Shown here in pieces: positions 43,990 to 52,854 of a stretch of DNA of 64,000 nucleotides. Positions within the stretch are counted from its first letter, which is position 1; every line of letters starts with the position of its first letter. The DNA lies in contig CAVZRW010000002.1 of the NCBI GenBank assembly GCA_963777855.1, positions 62,001-126,000 of the forward strand, in the 5' to 3' direction. Position numbers and translations under genes: made by a program. The notes below the pieces were generated by a model. That model saw only the letters and a list, made by a program, of their open reading frames with translations. It was not told where the DNA came from and did no database searches. This DNA is from Prado023 sp963777855 (GTDB lineage Bacteria; Actinomycetota; Actinomycetes; S36-B12; CAIYMF01).

Positions 43990-44667
43990 ATGGTGGAGAT
44001 CTCGATCCCGCAGGCAGCAGACCTTGAGGGGGACGTCGAGGTCCCTGAGGAGGGCGAGGGGTCCACCGACACGGGGGGCCCGCGCATCCCGACGGCCGCC
44101 GACCGCTACCAGACCTGGGCGTTCGTGGAGATGCTGGTCTCCAGCCTGATCGGCCTGGTGGCCTCGCTGGTGCTGTCCATCGACGCGATCAGGCTGGCTG
44201 AGGACCCGCTGGCCGAGCTGTCGTGCAACATCTCCTCGACGATCTCGTGCGCCAAGGTGGGCCTCACCGACCAGGCCAACCTGTTCGGGTGGCCCAACGC
44301 GTTCCTGGGCCTGATCGCCGAGCCTGTGGTCATCACGATCTCCGTGGCCGCCCTGGGCGGGGTGCGCTTCCCGCGGTGGTTCATGCTCAGCGCCCAGGTG
44401 GTCTACTCGATCGGCCTGGCGTTCGCGTTCTGGCTGTTCTACCAGGCCTACTTCGTGATCGGGGCCCTGTGCCCGTGGTGCCTGCTGATCACCGTCACCA
44501 CGACGCTGGTGTTCGCCTCGATGACCCGGATCAACATCCTCGAGGGCAACTTCGGCCCCCGGGTGCGCCGCGCGCTGGAGAAGCCCCTGCGGCTCGGCGC
44601 CGACGTGGCCGGAGTCGTGGTCATGCTGGCCGTGCTGGCCAGCATGGTGGTGTACAAGTACGTGTAG
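43990..44667 (+). CDS. Vitamin K epoxide reductase family protein (VKOR)
   Basis: 225 residues. An acidic 40-residue cytosolic N terminus, then four to five helices. The redox cysteines are the loop pair in LSCNISSTISCAKVG (about residues 78-90) and the quinone-proximal CPWC in VIGALCPWCLLIT (about 160). Bacterial VKOR reoxidises DsbA and passes electrons to quinone, replacing DsbB. It is divergent from the DsbA-like gene and converges on trpA with only nine bases between stops, so there is no room for a terminator. ATG 43990 is preceded by GAGGAG at slightly long spacing. Confidence 0.93.
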   Translation: MVEISIPQAADLEGDVEVPEEGEGSTDTGGPRIPTAADRYQTWAFVEMLVSSLIGLVASLVLSIDAIRLAEDPLAELSCNISSTISCAKVGLTDQANLFGWPNAFLGLIAEPVVITISVAALGGVRFPRWFMLSAQVVYSIGLAFAFWLFYQAYFVIGALCPWCLLITVTTTLVFASMTRINILEGNFGPRVRRALEKPLRLGADVAGVVVMLAVLASMVVYKYV

Positions 44668-44676
44668 GCCAGCGGG

Positions 44677-45477
44677 TCAGGCCTGGCCGCGCACGCCCGC
44701 GGCGAGCTCGCCGGCCAGGGCCCGGACCTCGGCCAGCGCCGTGGCGTGGTCGGGGGCGGCCAGGATCCGGGCGATGAACGCCGATCCCACGATGACCCCG
44801 TCGGCGTAGCGCGCCACCTCGGCGGCCTGCGCCCCCGTGGAGACCCCCAGGCCGACGGCCACCGGCAGGTCCGTGGCCGTGCGCACCCGGGCCACGAGCT
44901 GCTCCGCACCCGCCCCGACGCTGGCCCGGGCGCCGGTGACGCCCATCGTGGAGGCGGCGTAGACGAACCCGTTGGTCACCCGGGCGACCGCCTCGATGCG
45001 CGCCGGGCTGCTCGAGGGCGCCACGAGGAACACCCGCTCCAGCTGGTGGGCGTCGCTGGCCTGCCGCCACGCGTCGGACTCCTCGGGGGTCAGGTCGGGG
45101 GTGATCACCCCGACGCCCCCGGCGGCGTGCAGCCGCGCGGCGAAGTCGGCCACACCCACCTTCTCGATGGGGTTCCAGTACGACATGACCAGCGTGGGCG
45201 CCCCGGTGGCCGCCACCGACGCGACCGTGTCCATCACGTGGCCCACGCTCGACCCGGAGGTCAGCGCGCGGTGCACGGCGGCCTGGATGGTGGGCCCGTC
45301 CATCAGCGGGTCGGAGTAGGGCAGGCCCACCTCGACGATGTCCACCCCCGCCTCGACCATGGCGCGGGCCAGGGCGATGCCCTCGGCCTGGTCCGGGAAG
45401 CCGCTGGGCAGGTAGCCGACCAGGGCAGCGCGACCCTCGGAGCGGGCGCGCGCGAACGCGTCGTGCAGGGTGCTCAC
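44677..45477 (-). CDS. trpA: Tryptophan synthase alpha chain
   Basis: Cleaves indole-3-glycerol phosphate to indole and glyceraldehyde 3-phosphate; indole is channelled to TrpB. 266 residues. The catalytic glutamate is in VDIVEVGLPYSDPLMDGPTIQ and the aspartate in GGVGVITPDLTPEESDAW; the phosphate site is VGLGVSTGAQAAE followed by GVIVGSAFI. GTG 45477 overlaps the trpB stop as GTGA. Last gene of trpC-trpB-trpA. Confidence 0.96.
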   Translation of the reverse strand: MSTLHDAFARARSEGRAALVGYLPSGFPDQAEGIALARAMVEAGVDIVEVGLPYSDPLMDGPTIQAAVHRALTSGSSVGHVMDTVASVAATGAPTLVMSYWNPIEKVGVADFAARLHAAGGVGVITPDLTPEESDAWRQASDAHQLERVFLVAPSSSPARIEAVARVTNGFVYAASTMGVTGARASVGAGAEQLVARVRTATDLPVAVGLGVSTGAQAAEVARYADGVIVGSAFIARILAAPDHATALAEVRALAGELAAGVRGQA

Positions 45478-46825
45478 GCGGGGGCCTCCCCCAGGGTGAT
45501 GCCGAACCAGCGTGCGGCAGTCTCGACGTCCTTGTCCCCCCGACCGGAGAGGTTCACCAGCACCAGCCCCTCGGGGCCGAGCTCGGCGCCGAGCTGCAGC
45601 GCTCCAGCCAGGGCGTGCGCGCTCTCGATGGCCGGGATGATGCCCTCGGTGCGGCACAGCAGCGCGAAGGCGTCCATCGCCTGCGTGTCGGTGATCGGGT
45701 GGTAGCTGGCCCGGCCTGTCTGCGACAGCCACGAGTGCTCCGGCCCCACACCCGGGTAGTCCAGGCCCGCGGAGATCGAGTGCGACTCGATGGTCTGGCC
45801 CTCGTCGTCCTGCAGCAGGTAGGAGCGGGTGCCGTGCAGCACGCCGATCGAGCCGCCCGTGATGGTCGCGGCGTGCCGACCGGTCTCCACCCCGTCGCCG
45901 GCGGCCTCGTAGCCGTGCAGGGCCACCTCGGCGTCGTCGAGGAACGGGTGGAAGATCCCGATGGCGTTGGACCCGCCGCCCACACAGGCGGCGATCGCGT
46001 CGGGCAACCGGCCGTGGGACTCGAGGATCTGGGCGCGGGCCTCCACACCGATCACGCGGTGGAAGTCGCGCACCATCTGCGGGAACGGGTGCGGCCCGGC
46101 GACGGTGCCCAGCAGGTAGTGGGTGTCCTCGACGTTGCTCACCCAGTCGCGCATGGCCTCGTTGATGGCGTCCTTGAGGGTCTGCGATCCGGTGGTGACC
46201 GGGATCACCTCGGCGCCGAGCAGCTTCATCCGGGCCACGTTCAGGGCCTGGCGGCGGGTGTCCTCCAGGCCCATGTAGACCACGCAGTCCAGGCCCAGCA
46301 GGGCAGCGGCAGTGGCCGTGGCCACCCCGTGCTGGCCGGCACCGGTCTCGGCGATGACCCGCCGCTTGCCCATCCGCACGGTGAGCAGCGCCTGGCCCAG
46401 GACGTTGTTGATCTTGTGCGAGCCGGTGTGGTTGAGGTCCTCGCGCTTGAGCACGATCCGCGCCTGCGCCCCGCCGGCGGCGGCGAACCGCGGCACCTCG
46501 GTCAGCGGCGTCGGCCGGCCGGTGTAGGTGCGCGCCAGGCGGTCGAGCTCGGCGAGGAACTCCGGGTCGACGCGGGCCGCGGCGTAGGCCGTCCGCGAGC
46601 TCGTCGAGGGCGGCGATCAGGGCCTCGGGCACGAACCGGCCGCCGAACACGCCGAAGTGGCCGGCCGCGTCGGGCATCCCGGGCGCGCCCGGGAGCAGGC
46701 CGAGGTTGGTCAGGCCCAGGTCGCCCGGGGAGGTGGCGACAGTCGACGTGGGGGGCCTGGCCGGGGGCAGTCACGTCGGGGGCAGTCACGTCGGGAGTGG
46801 TCCTGTTCGTCAGGGCGGCGCTCAT
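45474..46825 (-). CDS. trpB: Tryptophan synthase beta chain (two apparent indels near the N terminus)
   Basis: PLP enzyme joining indole and serine. The core is in one frame: LKREDLNHTGSHKINNVLGQA holds the PLP lysine, with ETGAGQHGVATATAAALLG and VGGGSNAIGIF. The N-terminal GHFGVFGGRFVPEALIAALDELAD is in another frame and joins at about 46590, where one extra G turns ADAYAAARVDPEF into nonsense. A second break in a six-C run near 46762 would connect it to MSAALTNRTTPDVTAPDVTAPG, whose ATG 46825 overlaps trpC as ATGA. Alternatively translation starts at ATG 46677. The span is two bases over a codon multiple, in line with two extra bases. Likely sequence errors. Confidence 0.9.
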
Positions 46826-47631
46826 CGGCGGCCGTGCTTGAGGGCCGGGTGGGCCCCGGCCGTGACCAGGTCGTGCACGGCCTGGCGGGGGTCACCGTCG
46901 GTCACCAGGCTCTCGCCGACGAGCACGGCGTCCGCGCCGGCGTTGGCGTACGCGATGAGGTCGTGGGGGCTGCGCACGCCACTCTCGGCCACGCGCACCA
47001 CGGAGTCCGGGATGTAGGGCGCCACCCGGGCGAACTGGTCGCGGTCGACGACCAGCGTGCGCAGGTCGCGGGCGTTGACCCCGATCAGTCCGGCCCCGGC
47101 GTCCAGCGCCCGGGCGACCTCGTCGACGTCGTGGACCTCGACCAGCGGGGTCAGGCCGATGGACAGCGCCCGCTCGTGCAGGCTCACCAGCGCGTCCTGG
47201 CCCAGGGCTGCGACGATGAGCAGCACGAGGTCGGCACCCGCGGCGCGGGCCTCCCATAGCTGGTAGGACGAGACGATGAAGTCCTTGCGCAGCACCGGGA
47301 CGTCGACGGCGTGGCGCACGTCCTCCAGATCGGCCAGCGAGCCGCCGAAGCGCCGACCCTCGGTGAGCACGGAGATGGCGTGCGCTCCCCCGGCCTCGTA
47401 GGAGCGGGCCAGCTCGGCGGGGTCGGCGATCTCGGCCAGGGCGCCACGGCTGGGCGAGGATCGCTTGACCTCGGCGATGACCGTGATCTCCTCCCGGCGC
47501 AGGGCGCTGATGCCGTTGCGCGGGGCGGGGGCGTCGGCCGCGCGCGCCTTGAGCACGTCGAGCGGCGTGAGCTCCATGCGCCCGGCGACATCGGCGCGCA
47601 CGCCATCGAGGATGTCGTCGAGAACCGTCAT
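46822..47631 (-). CDS. trpC: Indole-3-glycerol phosphate synthase
   Basis: Closes the indole ring from carboxyphenylamino-deoxyribulose phosphate. 269 residues. Catalytic lysines and glutamates are in VIAEVKRSSPSRGAL, LRKDFIVSSYQLWEARAAGAD, LVEVHDVDEV and IGVNARDLRTL, and the phosphate site in VAESGVRSPHDL. The start is ATG 47631 (MTVLDDILDGVRADV) with CGGAGG five bases upstream; the frame is open further but not conserved. It heads trpCBA; the TrpF step upstream is probably supplied by PriA (hisA). Confidence 0.96.
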   Translation of the reverse strand: MTVLDDILDGVRADVAGRMELTPLDVLKARAADAPAPRNGISALRREEITVIAEVKRSSPSRGALAEIADPAELARSYEAGGAHAISVLTEGRRFGGSLADLEDVRHAVDVPVLRKDFIVSSYQLWEARAAGADLVLLIVAALGQDALVSLHERALSIGLTPLVEVHDVDEVARALDAGAGLIGVNARDLRTLVVDRDQFARVAPYIPDSVVRVAESGVRSPHDLIAYANAGADAVLVGESLVTDGDPRQAVHDLVTAGAHPALKHGRR

Positions 47632-47771
47632 GTGCGCCTCCGCTCGGTGCGGGTCCGCCGCCGGACGGACCCTGGGATGAGGGTACGCAGCCAGCCACCC
47701 CCCTGACGAACCGCCCTCGACGCGGCCCCGAGCGGCGGGCAGCACGGGGCGCCGTTGCCGGGGCCCGGAGG

Positions 47772-47777
47772 TACCCT
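47772..47777 (+). promoter_or_regulatory. Leaderless-type -10 element of the DUF2752 gene
   Basis: TACCCT, then six bases, then ATG 47784 on the plus strand. Confidence 0.5.
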
Positions 47778-47783
47778 GCCGCC

Positions 47784-48209
47784 ATGACGATCACCGCCAC
47801 CGCGCAGGACACGACCGCGCGGCGCCGGATGGCCGCACCGGTGGGCGCCCTGATTGCGGCCGGGGCGGCGTGGGCGGCTGTGGCGGCCCTGCATCCCGGT
47901 GACAGCGGTCCGGTGCTCTGCCCGTTCCGGTGGGCCACGGGGATGGACTGCCCGTTCTGCGGCTCCACCCGCGCTGCCTCGGACCTCGCCCGCGGGGACC
48001 TCGTTCGGGCACTGGACCACAACGCCTACGTCGTGCTGGTGCTGCTTCCCCTGGCGGCCCTGGCGTGGTGGGGCTGGGCCCGGTCAGCCTGGCGCGGCCG
48101 GCCCCGGCCGGTCACGGCGGACCGGGTGCTCTGGGCGCTGATGGCCCTCACCGCGGGCTGGTGGATCCTGCGCCTCGTGGTGCCGTGGCTGGGGTCGTCG
48201 GCGTCCTGA
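47784..48209 (+). CDS. DUF2752 membrane protein
   Basis: 141 residues, function unknown. Three hydrophobic segments and the family signature LCPFRWATGMDCPFCGSTRAASDLARGD, with C-P-F and C-P-F-C-G-x-T-R-A that define DUF2752. The cysteines could bind metal or be redox active. It is the only plus-strand gene between trpC and trpE and its last 62 bases overlap the 3' end of the histidine kinase gene on the other strand. TACCCT lies six bases before the ATG. A gene of this family often sits near trp genes in actinobacteria. Confidence 0.85.
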   Translation: MTITATAQDTTARRRMAAPVGALIAAGAAWAAVAALHPGDSGPVLCPFRWATGMDCPFCGSTRAASDLARGDLVRALDHNAYVVLVLLPLAALAWWGWARSAWRGRPRPVTADRVLWALMALTAGWWILRLVVPWLGSSAS

Positions 48210-49605
48210 AGGCCCGCAGCTCCTCGGCGGGGGGAACCACCGGCAGCACGACCCGGAAGGCCGCACCGCCCTCCGGTGCCCGGCCGGCCTGGGCCCGACC
48301 GCCCAGGCGCTGGGCCAGTCGGGCCACCAGCGCCAGCCCCACCCCGGAGCCGACCTTGCGGATCCCCCGGTAGCGGGCGTGCAGCTCGCCGGGCTCGAAG
48401 GCCACCGTCATGTCGTCCGGGGTCAGGCCCGGGCCGCCGTCGCGGACCTCGACGACCACCTCGCCGGGCTCGGGACCGGCACCGACGTGCAGCACCACCG
48501 GCGCGCCCTCGCCAGTGACCCGCAGGGCGTTCTCCATGAGGTTGTCCACGATCTGGCGCACGCGGTTGGGGTCGGTGCGCACCTCGCGCGGGGTCCGGTC
48601 CACCTCGTCGACGAACCTGACGCCGACCCGCTCCGCGCGGTCGGCCCACACCCCGGCGGCCTCGGCGCCGAGCACGGCGATGTCGACGTCGACCGGTTCG
48701 ATGGCCACGTCCACCGCGCCGAGCCGGGCGAGGTCCAGCAGGTCGGCCACGAGCCGGTCGAGGTGGTCGGCCTCGGCGCGCACGACACCGGCCACACCCG
48801 GGACGTCCTCCGGTTCGACGACCCCGTCGGCCAGGGCCTCGGCGTAGCCCTTCACCGAGGTCAGCGGCGTGCGCAGCTCGTGGGAGACGGTCAGGAAGAA
48901 CTCACGCTGACGGCCCTCGCTCTCCGAGAGCGCTGCCGAGAGCCGGTTGAGCGCGATGGCGATGTCGGCCACCTCCTGCGGCCCGGAGGGATTCACCCGC
49001 ACGTCACGCTGGCCGGAGGTCATCGCGTTGGCCGCAGCCGCCGCCTCGGCCAGGGGTCGCGTCAGCCGCCGGGCCACCCAGTAGCCGACGGCGGCGGCCA
49101 CCCCGAGGCCCAGGGCCAGGGCGAGGGCGAACCGGGCCAGCGCGGGGGTGCTCACGTCGCGGGCCACGTCCGAGGGCTGCACGAGCAGCACGCCCAGGCC
49201 CTCGGCCACCGGCCGGCCCTCCACGAACGACGCCCCGCCGAGGCCGGCCCGCCGGTCGCTGACCGACTGCCCGCTGGTCACCGCCGCGACGTCGTCGTCG
49301 TCGAGGGGCTCGGGCACGGTGGAGGAGGTGATCACCAGGAAGGCGGTCACCTCCTGAGGGGCCAGCAGGGCCTCGATCCGGTCGGTGAGCCGACCGTCCG
49401 GACCCCGGCCGGGCATCTGCCCCGAGTAGGTGCGCTCGAGCAGCTCGGTGGTCAGGTCGGCCGTGCGCGAGAGGGTGCGCCGGGCCGAGGCCTCGGCCGC
49501 CGAGGTGAGCAGCGGCCAGGACACCAGCGCCGCGATGACCACGGCGATCGCAGCCACCCCGGCCATGAGCAGCGGCAGGCGACGGGCCAGGCTGGTGCGG
49601 CTCAT
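48148..49605 (-). CDS. Sensor histidine kinase
   Basis: 485 residues. Helix 1 at about 8-34, an extracellular sensor domain of about 125 residues, helix 2 at about 160-180, a HAMP domain (ARRLTRPLAEAAAAANAM), HisKA with the phosphorylated histidine in FFLTVSHELRTPLTSVKGYAE (about residue 243), and the HATPase_c domain with NLMENALRVT, VRDGGPGL and GSGVGLALVARLAQRLGG. The signal is unknown. ATG 49605 overlaps the response regulator stop as ATGA, so the two are co-expressed. The last 62 bases overlap the convergent DUF2752 gene. Confidence 0.93.
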   Translation of the reverse strand: MSRTSLARRLPLLMAGVAAIAVVIAALVSWPLLTSAAEASARRTLSRTADLTTELLERTYSGQMPGRGPDGRLTDRIEALLAPQEVTAFLVITSSTVPEPLDDDDVAAVTSGQSVSDRRAGLGGASFVEGRPVAEGLGVLLVQPSDVARDVSTPALARFALALALGLGVAAAVGYWVARRLTRPLAEAAAAANAMTSGQRDVRVNPSGPQEVADIAIALNRLSAALSESEGRQREFFLTVSHELRTPLTSVKGYAEALADGVVEPEDVPGVAGVVRAEADHLDRLVADLLDLARLGAVDVAIEPVDVDIAVLGAEAAGVWADRAERVGVRFVDEVDRTPREVRTDPNRVRQIVDNLMENALRVTGEGAPVVLHVGAGPEPGEVVVEVRDGGPGLTPDDMTVAFEPGELHARYRGIRKVGSGVGLALVARLAQRLGGRAQAGRAPEGGAAFRVVLPVVPPAEELRAFRTPTTPATAPRGAGSTSPR

Positions 49606-50291
49606 CCCGCGTCCGCGGAGTACCCCACGCCGCGCACGGTACGGATCGGGCTGGCCTCGCCGAGCTTGGCGCGCACCTGTGCCACGTGCACGTCGACGGT
49701 CCGGGTGCCGGCGGCCGCCGCATATCCCCAGACGGCGGAGAGCAGCTGGTCGCGGGTGACCACGCGCCCGGGCCGGGCCATCAGGTAGCCGAGCAGGTCG
49801 AACTCGGTGGCGGTCAGCTCGACGGGCTCGCCGGCCACGGTGACCCGGTGGCGGGCGCGGTTGAGCTCCACGGCGCCGAGCACCAGCGGACGGTCCTCGT
49901 CCTCAGCCGGTGCGCCGGTGCGGCGCAGCACCGCCTTGACGCGGGCGACCACCTCACGCGGGCTGAAGGGCTTGGTGATGTAGTCGTCTCCGCCCATCTC
50001 CAGGCCGAGGACGCGGTCGATCTCATCGTCGCGGGCGGTGCAGAACAGGATCGGGATGGTGCTCCCCTCACCGCGCAGCACCTGGCAGACCTCGGTGCCG
50101 TCCATCCCGGGCAGGCCGACGTCCAGCACGATCGCCACGGGGTGCAGGCGCCGGGCTGCGGCGAGGCCGTCCTGTCCGGAGGCCACGGCGTGCACCCCGA
50201 AGCCCTCCCGGCGCAGGTACATGCCGAGCAGGTCGGCGATGGGCCGCTCATCCTCCACGATGAGCACCAGGCCCCGGGACTCAGCGCTCAT
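49602..50291 (-). CDS. OmpR/PhoB-family response regulator
   Basis: 229 residues. The receiver domain has the acidic pair in VLIVEDERPI, the phosphoacceptor aspartate in AIVLDVGLPGMDG, the threonine in LFCTARDD and the lysine in DDYITKPFSPREV. The C-terminal winged helix has ELTATEFDLLGYLMARPGRV and RTVDVHVAQVRAKLG, with the terminal RTVRGVGY. Two ATGs are possible, 50300 and 50291; I use the second because CAGGAT lies seven bases before the region and the protein then begins MSAESRG. Target genes are unknown. Confidence 0.92.
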   Translation of the reverse strand: MSAESRGLVLIVEDERPIADLLGMYLRREGFGVHAVASGQDGLAAARRLHPVAIVLDVGLPGMDGTEVCQVLRGEGSTIPILFCTARDDEIDRVLGLEMGGDDYITKPFSPREVVARVKAVLRRTGAPAEDEDRPLVLGAVELNRARHRVTVAGEPVELTATEFDLLGYLMARPGRVVTRDQLLSAVWGYAAAAGTRTVDVHVAQVRAKLGEASPIRTVRGVGYSADAG

Positions 50292-50348
50292 GGGGACCAT
50301 CCTGCGGGTGCGCGGTTCGGGACCCGTGGGCCCCGTGTTCGGATCGGG

Positions 50349-50555
50349 TCAGCTCGCATCCTCGGCGTGGTAGCCCATCCCGGACATGACCTTCCAGACG
50401 ACGATCCCGATCGGGATCAGGGCCACGCCGATCCAGAACACCACCGGCTGGGCGAGCACGACGCCGAGCGTGCCGACGATGAACGCCAGCATGATGATCG
50501 TGGCGCCGGTCCAGTTGGCGGGGGTACGGCCGTGGTCGTCGTGCTCGGTGCTCAT
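50349..50555 (-). CDS. HGxxPAAW-type small membrane protein
   Basis: 68 residues. The N terminus carries the family motif in DDHGRTPANWTGATI, followed by two membrane helices (IIMLAFIVGTLGVVLA and VVFWIGVALIPIGIVVWKVM). The function is unknown; the family is restricted to actinobacteria and commonly found next to trpE/trpC, as here. ATG 50555 has GAGGAG four bases before it; an upstream in-frame ATG at 50621 lacks any support. The gene ends 57 bases before the response regulator start. Confidence 0.88.
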   Translation of the reverse strand: MSTEHDDHGRTPANWTGATIIMLAFIVGTLGVVLAQPVVFWIGVALIPIGIVVWKVMSGMGYHAEDAS

Positions 50556-50692
50556 GGCGCTCCTCGGGTCGTGGCGGCCTGTGCGGCCGGTGCGCGGCGT
50601 CGCGCAGGGGATGGCCGTCATTGTGGCATCCAGGGGCGCACCGGTCAGCCCTCAGGGCCCTGCGCCCCCTCGGCGCGTCGGCGGCCGGCGAC

Positions 50693-51124
50693 TCAGGCCC
50701 CCTCGAGGTCAGCGATCGCCGAGCGCAGCTGGTCGGGCAGCGCTGCCTTGGTCCCGGCTGCGTAGTCGAACGAGACGACGCGGGCCTCACCCTCCGCCGC
50801 GACGCGGCCGAGCCGGTGGCTGACCACCCGGTAGCGCATGGTGAACCGGTCGGCGCCCACCTCCTCGACGCGGGCCGCGAGCACCACCTCGTCCGGGAAC
50901 GTCAACGGGGCGCGGTAGGTGCACGAGGTGGCCGCCAGGATCGGCCCCACCCCCCCGGCGGGGAACTCGGTGGCCCACCCGATCCGCGCGAAGTAGGCGA
51001 TCCGCACGGTCTCGAACCACCGGAAGTAGGTGGTGTTGTTGACATGCCCGAGGGCATCCATGTCACCCCAGGCGACCGGCCAGCGCAGGGTCACCGGGAA
51101 GCCGGCGAGCGGATCATCGGACAC
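50693..51124 (-). CDS. Acyl-CoA thioesterase, 4HBT (hot-dog) family
   Basis: 143 residues. The hot-dog fold motif is in VAWGDMDALGHVNNTTYFRWFETVRI, where the aspartate of the W-G-D-M-D run is the usual catalytic residue of 4-hydroxybenzoyl-CoA thioesterase-like enzymes. Substrate unknown, probably a fatty or aromatic acyl-CoA. GTG 51124 with TAGCAT seven bases upstream supports a leaderless start. It stands alone between trpE and the HGxxPAAW gene. Confidence 0.88.
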   Translation of the reverse strand: MSDDPLAGFPVTLRWPVAWGDMDALGHVNNTTYFRWFETVRIAYFARIGWATEFPAGGVGPILAATSCTYRAPLTFPDEVVLAARVEEVGADRFTMRYRVVSHRLGRVAAEGEARVVSFDYAAGTKAALPDQLRSAIADLEGA

Positions 51125-51131
51125 GACCCGG

Positions 51132-51137
51132 ATGCTA
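51132..51137 (-). promoter_or_regulatory. Leaderless-type -10 element of the thioesterase gene
   Basis: TAGCAT on the minus strand, seven bases before GTG 51124. Confidence 0.5.
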
Positions 51138-51180
51138 CGCGGCAGGCACGACGGCTACCGGGGCGCCCCGGGGACACCGG

Positions 51181-51240
51181 GCACCGAATCCCCGGGCGCC
51201 GAATCCCCCTGCACCGGATCCCGTGCACCGGACACCGCGG
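51181..51240. repeat. Degenerate ~15-bp tandem repeat between trpE and thioesterase
   Basis: About four imperfect copies of GCACCGAATCCCCGG. The 170-base gap holds no ORF I can support. The repeat could be a slipped-strand remnant or a weak structural element. Confidence 0.6.
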
Positions 51241-51294
51241 ACACCCCAGACACGTCGGTGCCCACCCTCGCGTGGATCCGCTGACCCCCGCGCC

Positions 51295-52854
51295 TCATCG
51301 GCCGATCGGGCGCAGCCCCTCGGCCATCGTGATCGCCGCGAGCACTGCGGCGGCCTTGTTCCGGCACTCGGCGTCCTCGGACTCCGGCACCGAGTCGGCC
51401 ACCAGGCCCGCCCCGGCCTGCACGTGGGCCACCCCGTCGCGCAGCACTGCGGTCCGGATGGCGATCGCCGCATCGAGGTTGCCCGCGAAGTCCAGGTAGC
51501 CCACCGCGCCCGCGTACAGGCCTCGGCGCGAGGGCTCGAGGTCGTCGATGATCTCCATCGCCCGCGGCTTGGGCGCCCCGGAGAGGGTCCCGGCCGGGAA
51601 GGTGGCCGCCAACAGGTCGTAGGCACTGCGACCCTCGGCCAGGCGGCCGGTGACCGTGGAGACGATGTGCATCACGTGGGAGTACTTCTCGATGGACATG
51701 AAGTCCACGACCTCGACGCTGCCCGGGCTGCACACCCGGCCGAGGTCGTTGCGCCCGAGGTCCACCAGCATCAGGTGCTCGGCGCGCTCCTTCTCATCGG
51801 CCAGCAGCTCCTCGGCCAGCGCGCTGTCCTGCTCGGGGGTCGCGCCGCGCGGCCGCGTACCGGCGATCGGGTGCAGCATCGCGTGGCCGTCGGTCAGCTT
51901 CACCAGCGCCTCCGGGCTGGAGCCCACGACGTCGAAGGCCACCTCGTCGCCGAGGTCGGGCCCGGCGCCGGGCGCGGGGAAGCGGAACAGGTACATGTAC
52001 GGGCTGGGGTTGTTGACCCGCAGCATCCGGTAGATGTCCAGGGCGCTGGCCGTGGTGGGGCGGTCGAAGCGCTGGGAGAGCACGATCTGGAAGGCGTCCC
52101 CGGCCCGGATGTGCTCCTTGGCGGCCTCGACCCCGGCGCAGTACTCCGCCGACGTGCTGCGGTGGCGCACCTCGGCCGGCCCGGCCGGCGCGTCGACGCG
52201 CATCACGCTGGTGGGGCTCGGGGCGGACAGGGCCTGCTCCATGGCGTCGAGGCGCGCGACCGCGTCCGCCCACGCCTCGGCCACGCGCGCATCGGTGTCG
52301 TCGTAGTTCACCGCGTTGGCGATCAGCACCACGTGCCCGTCCCAGTGGTCGAGCACCGCGAGGTCGATCGCCAGGAGCATCGCCAGCTCCGGAAGGCCCA
52401 GCTCGTCGGGGTTGTTGTCGGGCAGGCGCTCCCAGTGGCGCACGGCGTCGTAGCCGATCATCCCGACCAGCCCGCCGGTCAACGGGGGCAGCGGCTGCCC
52501 GCCCATGCCCGCCTCGGGCAGGGGGTCGGTGTGCAGCAGGGCCAGCGTGTCGCGCAGGGCCACCATCGGGTCCGCACCCTCGGGCACCCCCACCGGCGTG
52601 CGTCCCCGCCACACCGCCGCACCGTCGACCTCACAGAGCATGGCGGCGGCCTGGACCCCGACGAACGAGTACCGCGACCAGACCCGGCCGTGCTCGGCCG
52701 ACTCGAGCAGGAACGTGCCCGGCCGCTCGGCGGCGAGCTTGCGGTACAGGCTCACCGGCGTCTCTGCGTCCGCGAGCAGCCGGCGCACGACCGGGATCAC
52801 CCGGCGACCGCGGGCGAGCTCGGTGAACGTGGCCAGGTCGGGGGTCGCGATCAC
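51295..52854 (-). CDS. trpE: Anthranilate synthase component I
   Basis: Converts chorismate and ammonia to anthranilate. 519 residues. The tryptophan-feedback motif region is LLESAEHGRVWSRYSFVG; the chorismate-binding core has GDAFQIVLSQRF, NPSPYMYLFRF, GSSPEALVKL, PIAGTRPRG, AEHLMLVDLGRNDLGRV and FPAGTLSGAPKPRAMEII. GTG 52854 overlaps hisI as GTGA, so trpE is translated with the hisF-hisI group. No trpG, trpD or trpF is in the window, so the trp genes are split in the genome. Confidence 0.96.
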   Translation of the reverse strand: MIATPDLATFTELARGRRVIPVVRRLLADAETPVSLYRKLAAERPGTFLLESAEHGRVWSRYSFVGVQAAAMLCEVDGAAVWRGRTPVGVPEGADPMVALRDTLALLHTDPLPEAGMGGQPLPPLTGGLVGMIGYDAVRHWERLPDNNPDELGLPELAMLLAIDLAVLDHWDGHVVLIANAVNYDDTDARVAEAWADAVARLDAMEQALSAPSPTSVMRVDAPAGPAEVRHRSTSAEYCAGVEAAKEHIRAGDAFQIVLSQRFDRPTTASALDIYRMLRVNNPSPYMYLFRFPAPGAGPDLGDEVAFDVVGSSPEALVKLTDGHAMLHPIAGTRPRGATPEQDSALAEELLADEKERAEHLMLVDLGRNDLGRVCSPGSVEVVDFMSIEKYSHVMHIVSTVTGRLAEGRSAYDLLAATFPAGTLSGAPKPRAMEIIDDLEPSRRGLYAGAVGYLDFAGNLDAAIAIRTAVLRDGVAHVQAGAGLVADSVPESEDAECRNKAAAVLAAITMAEGLRPIGR

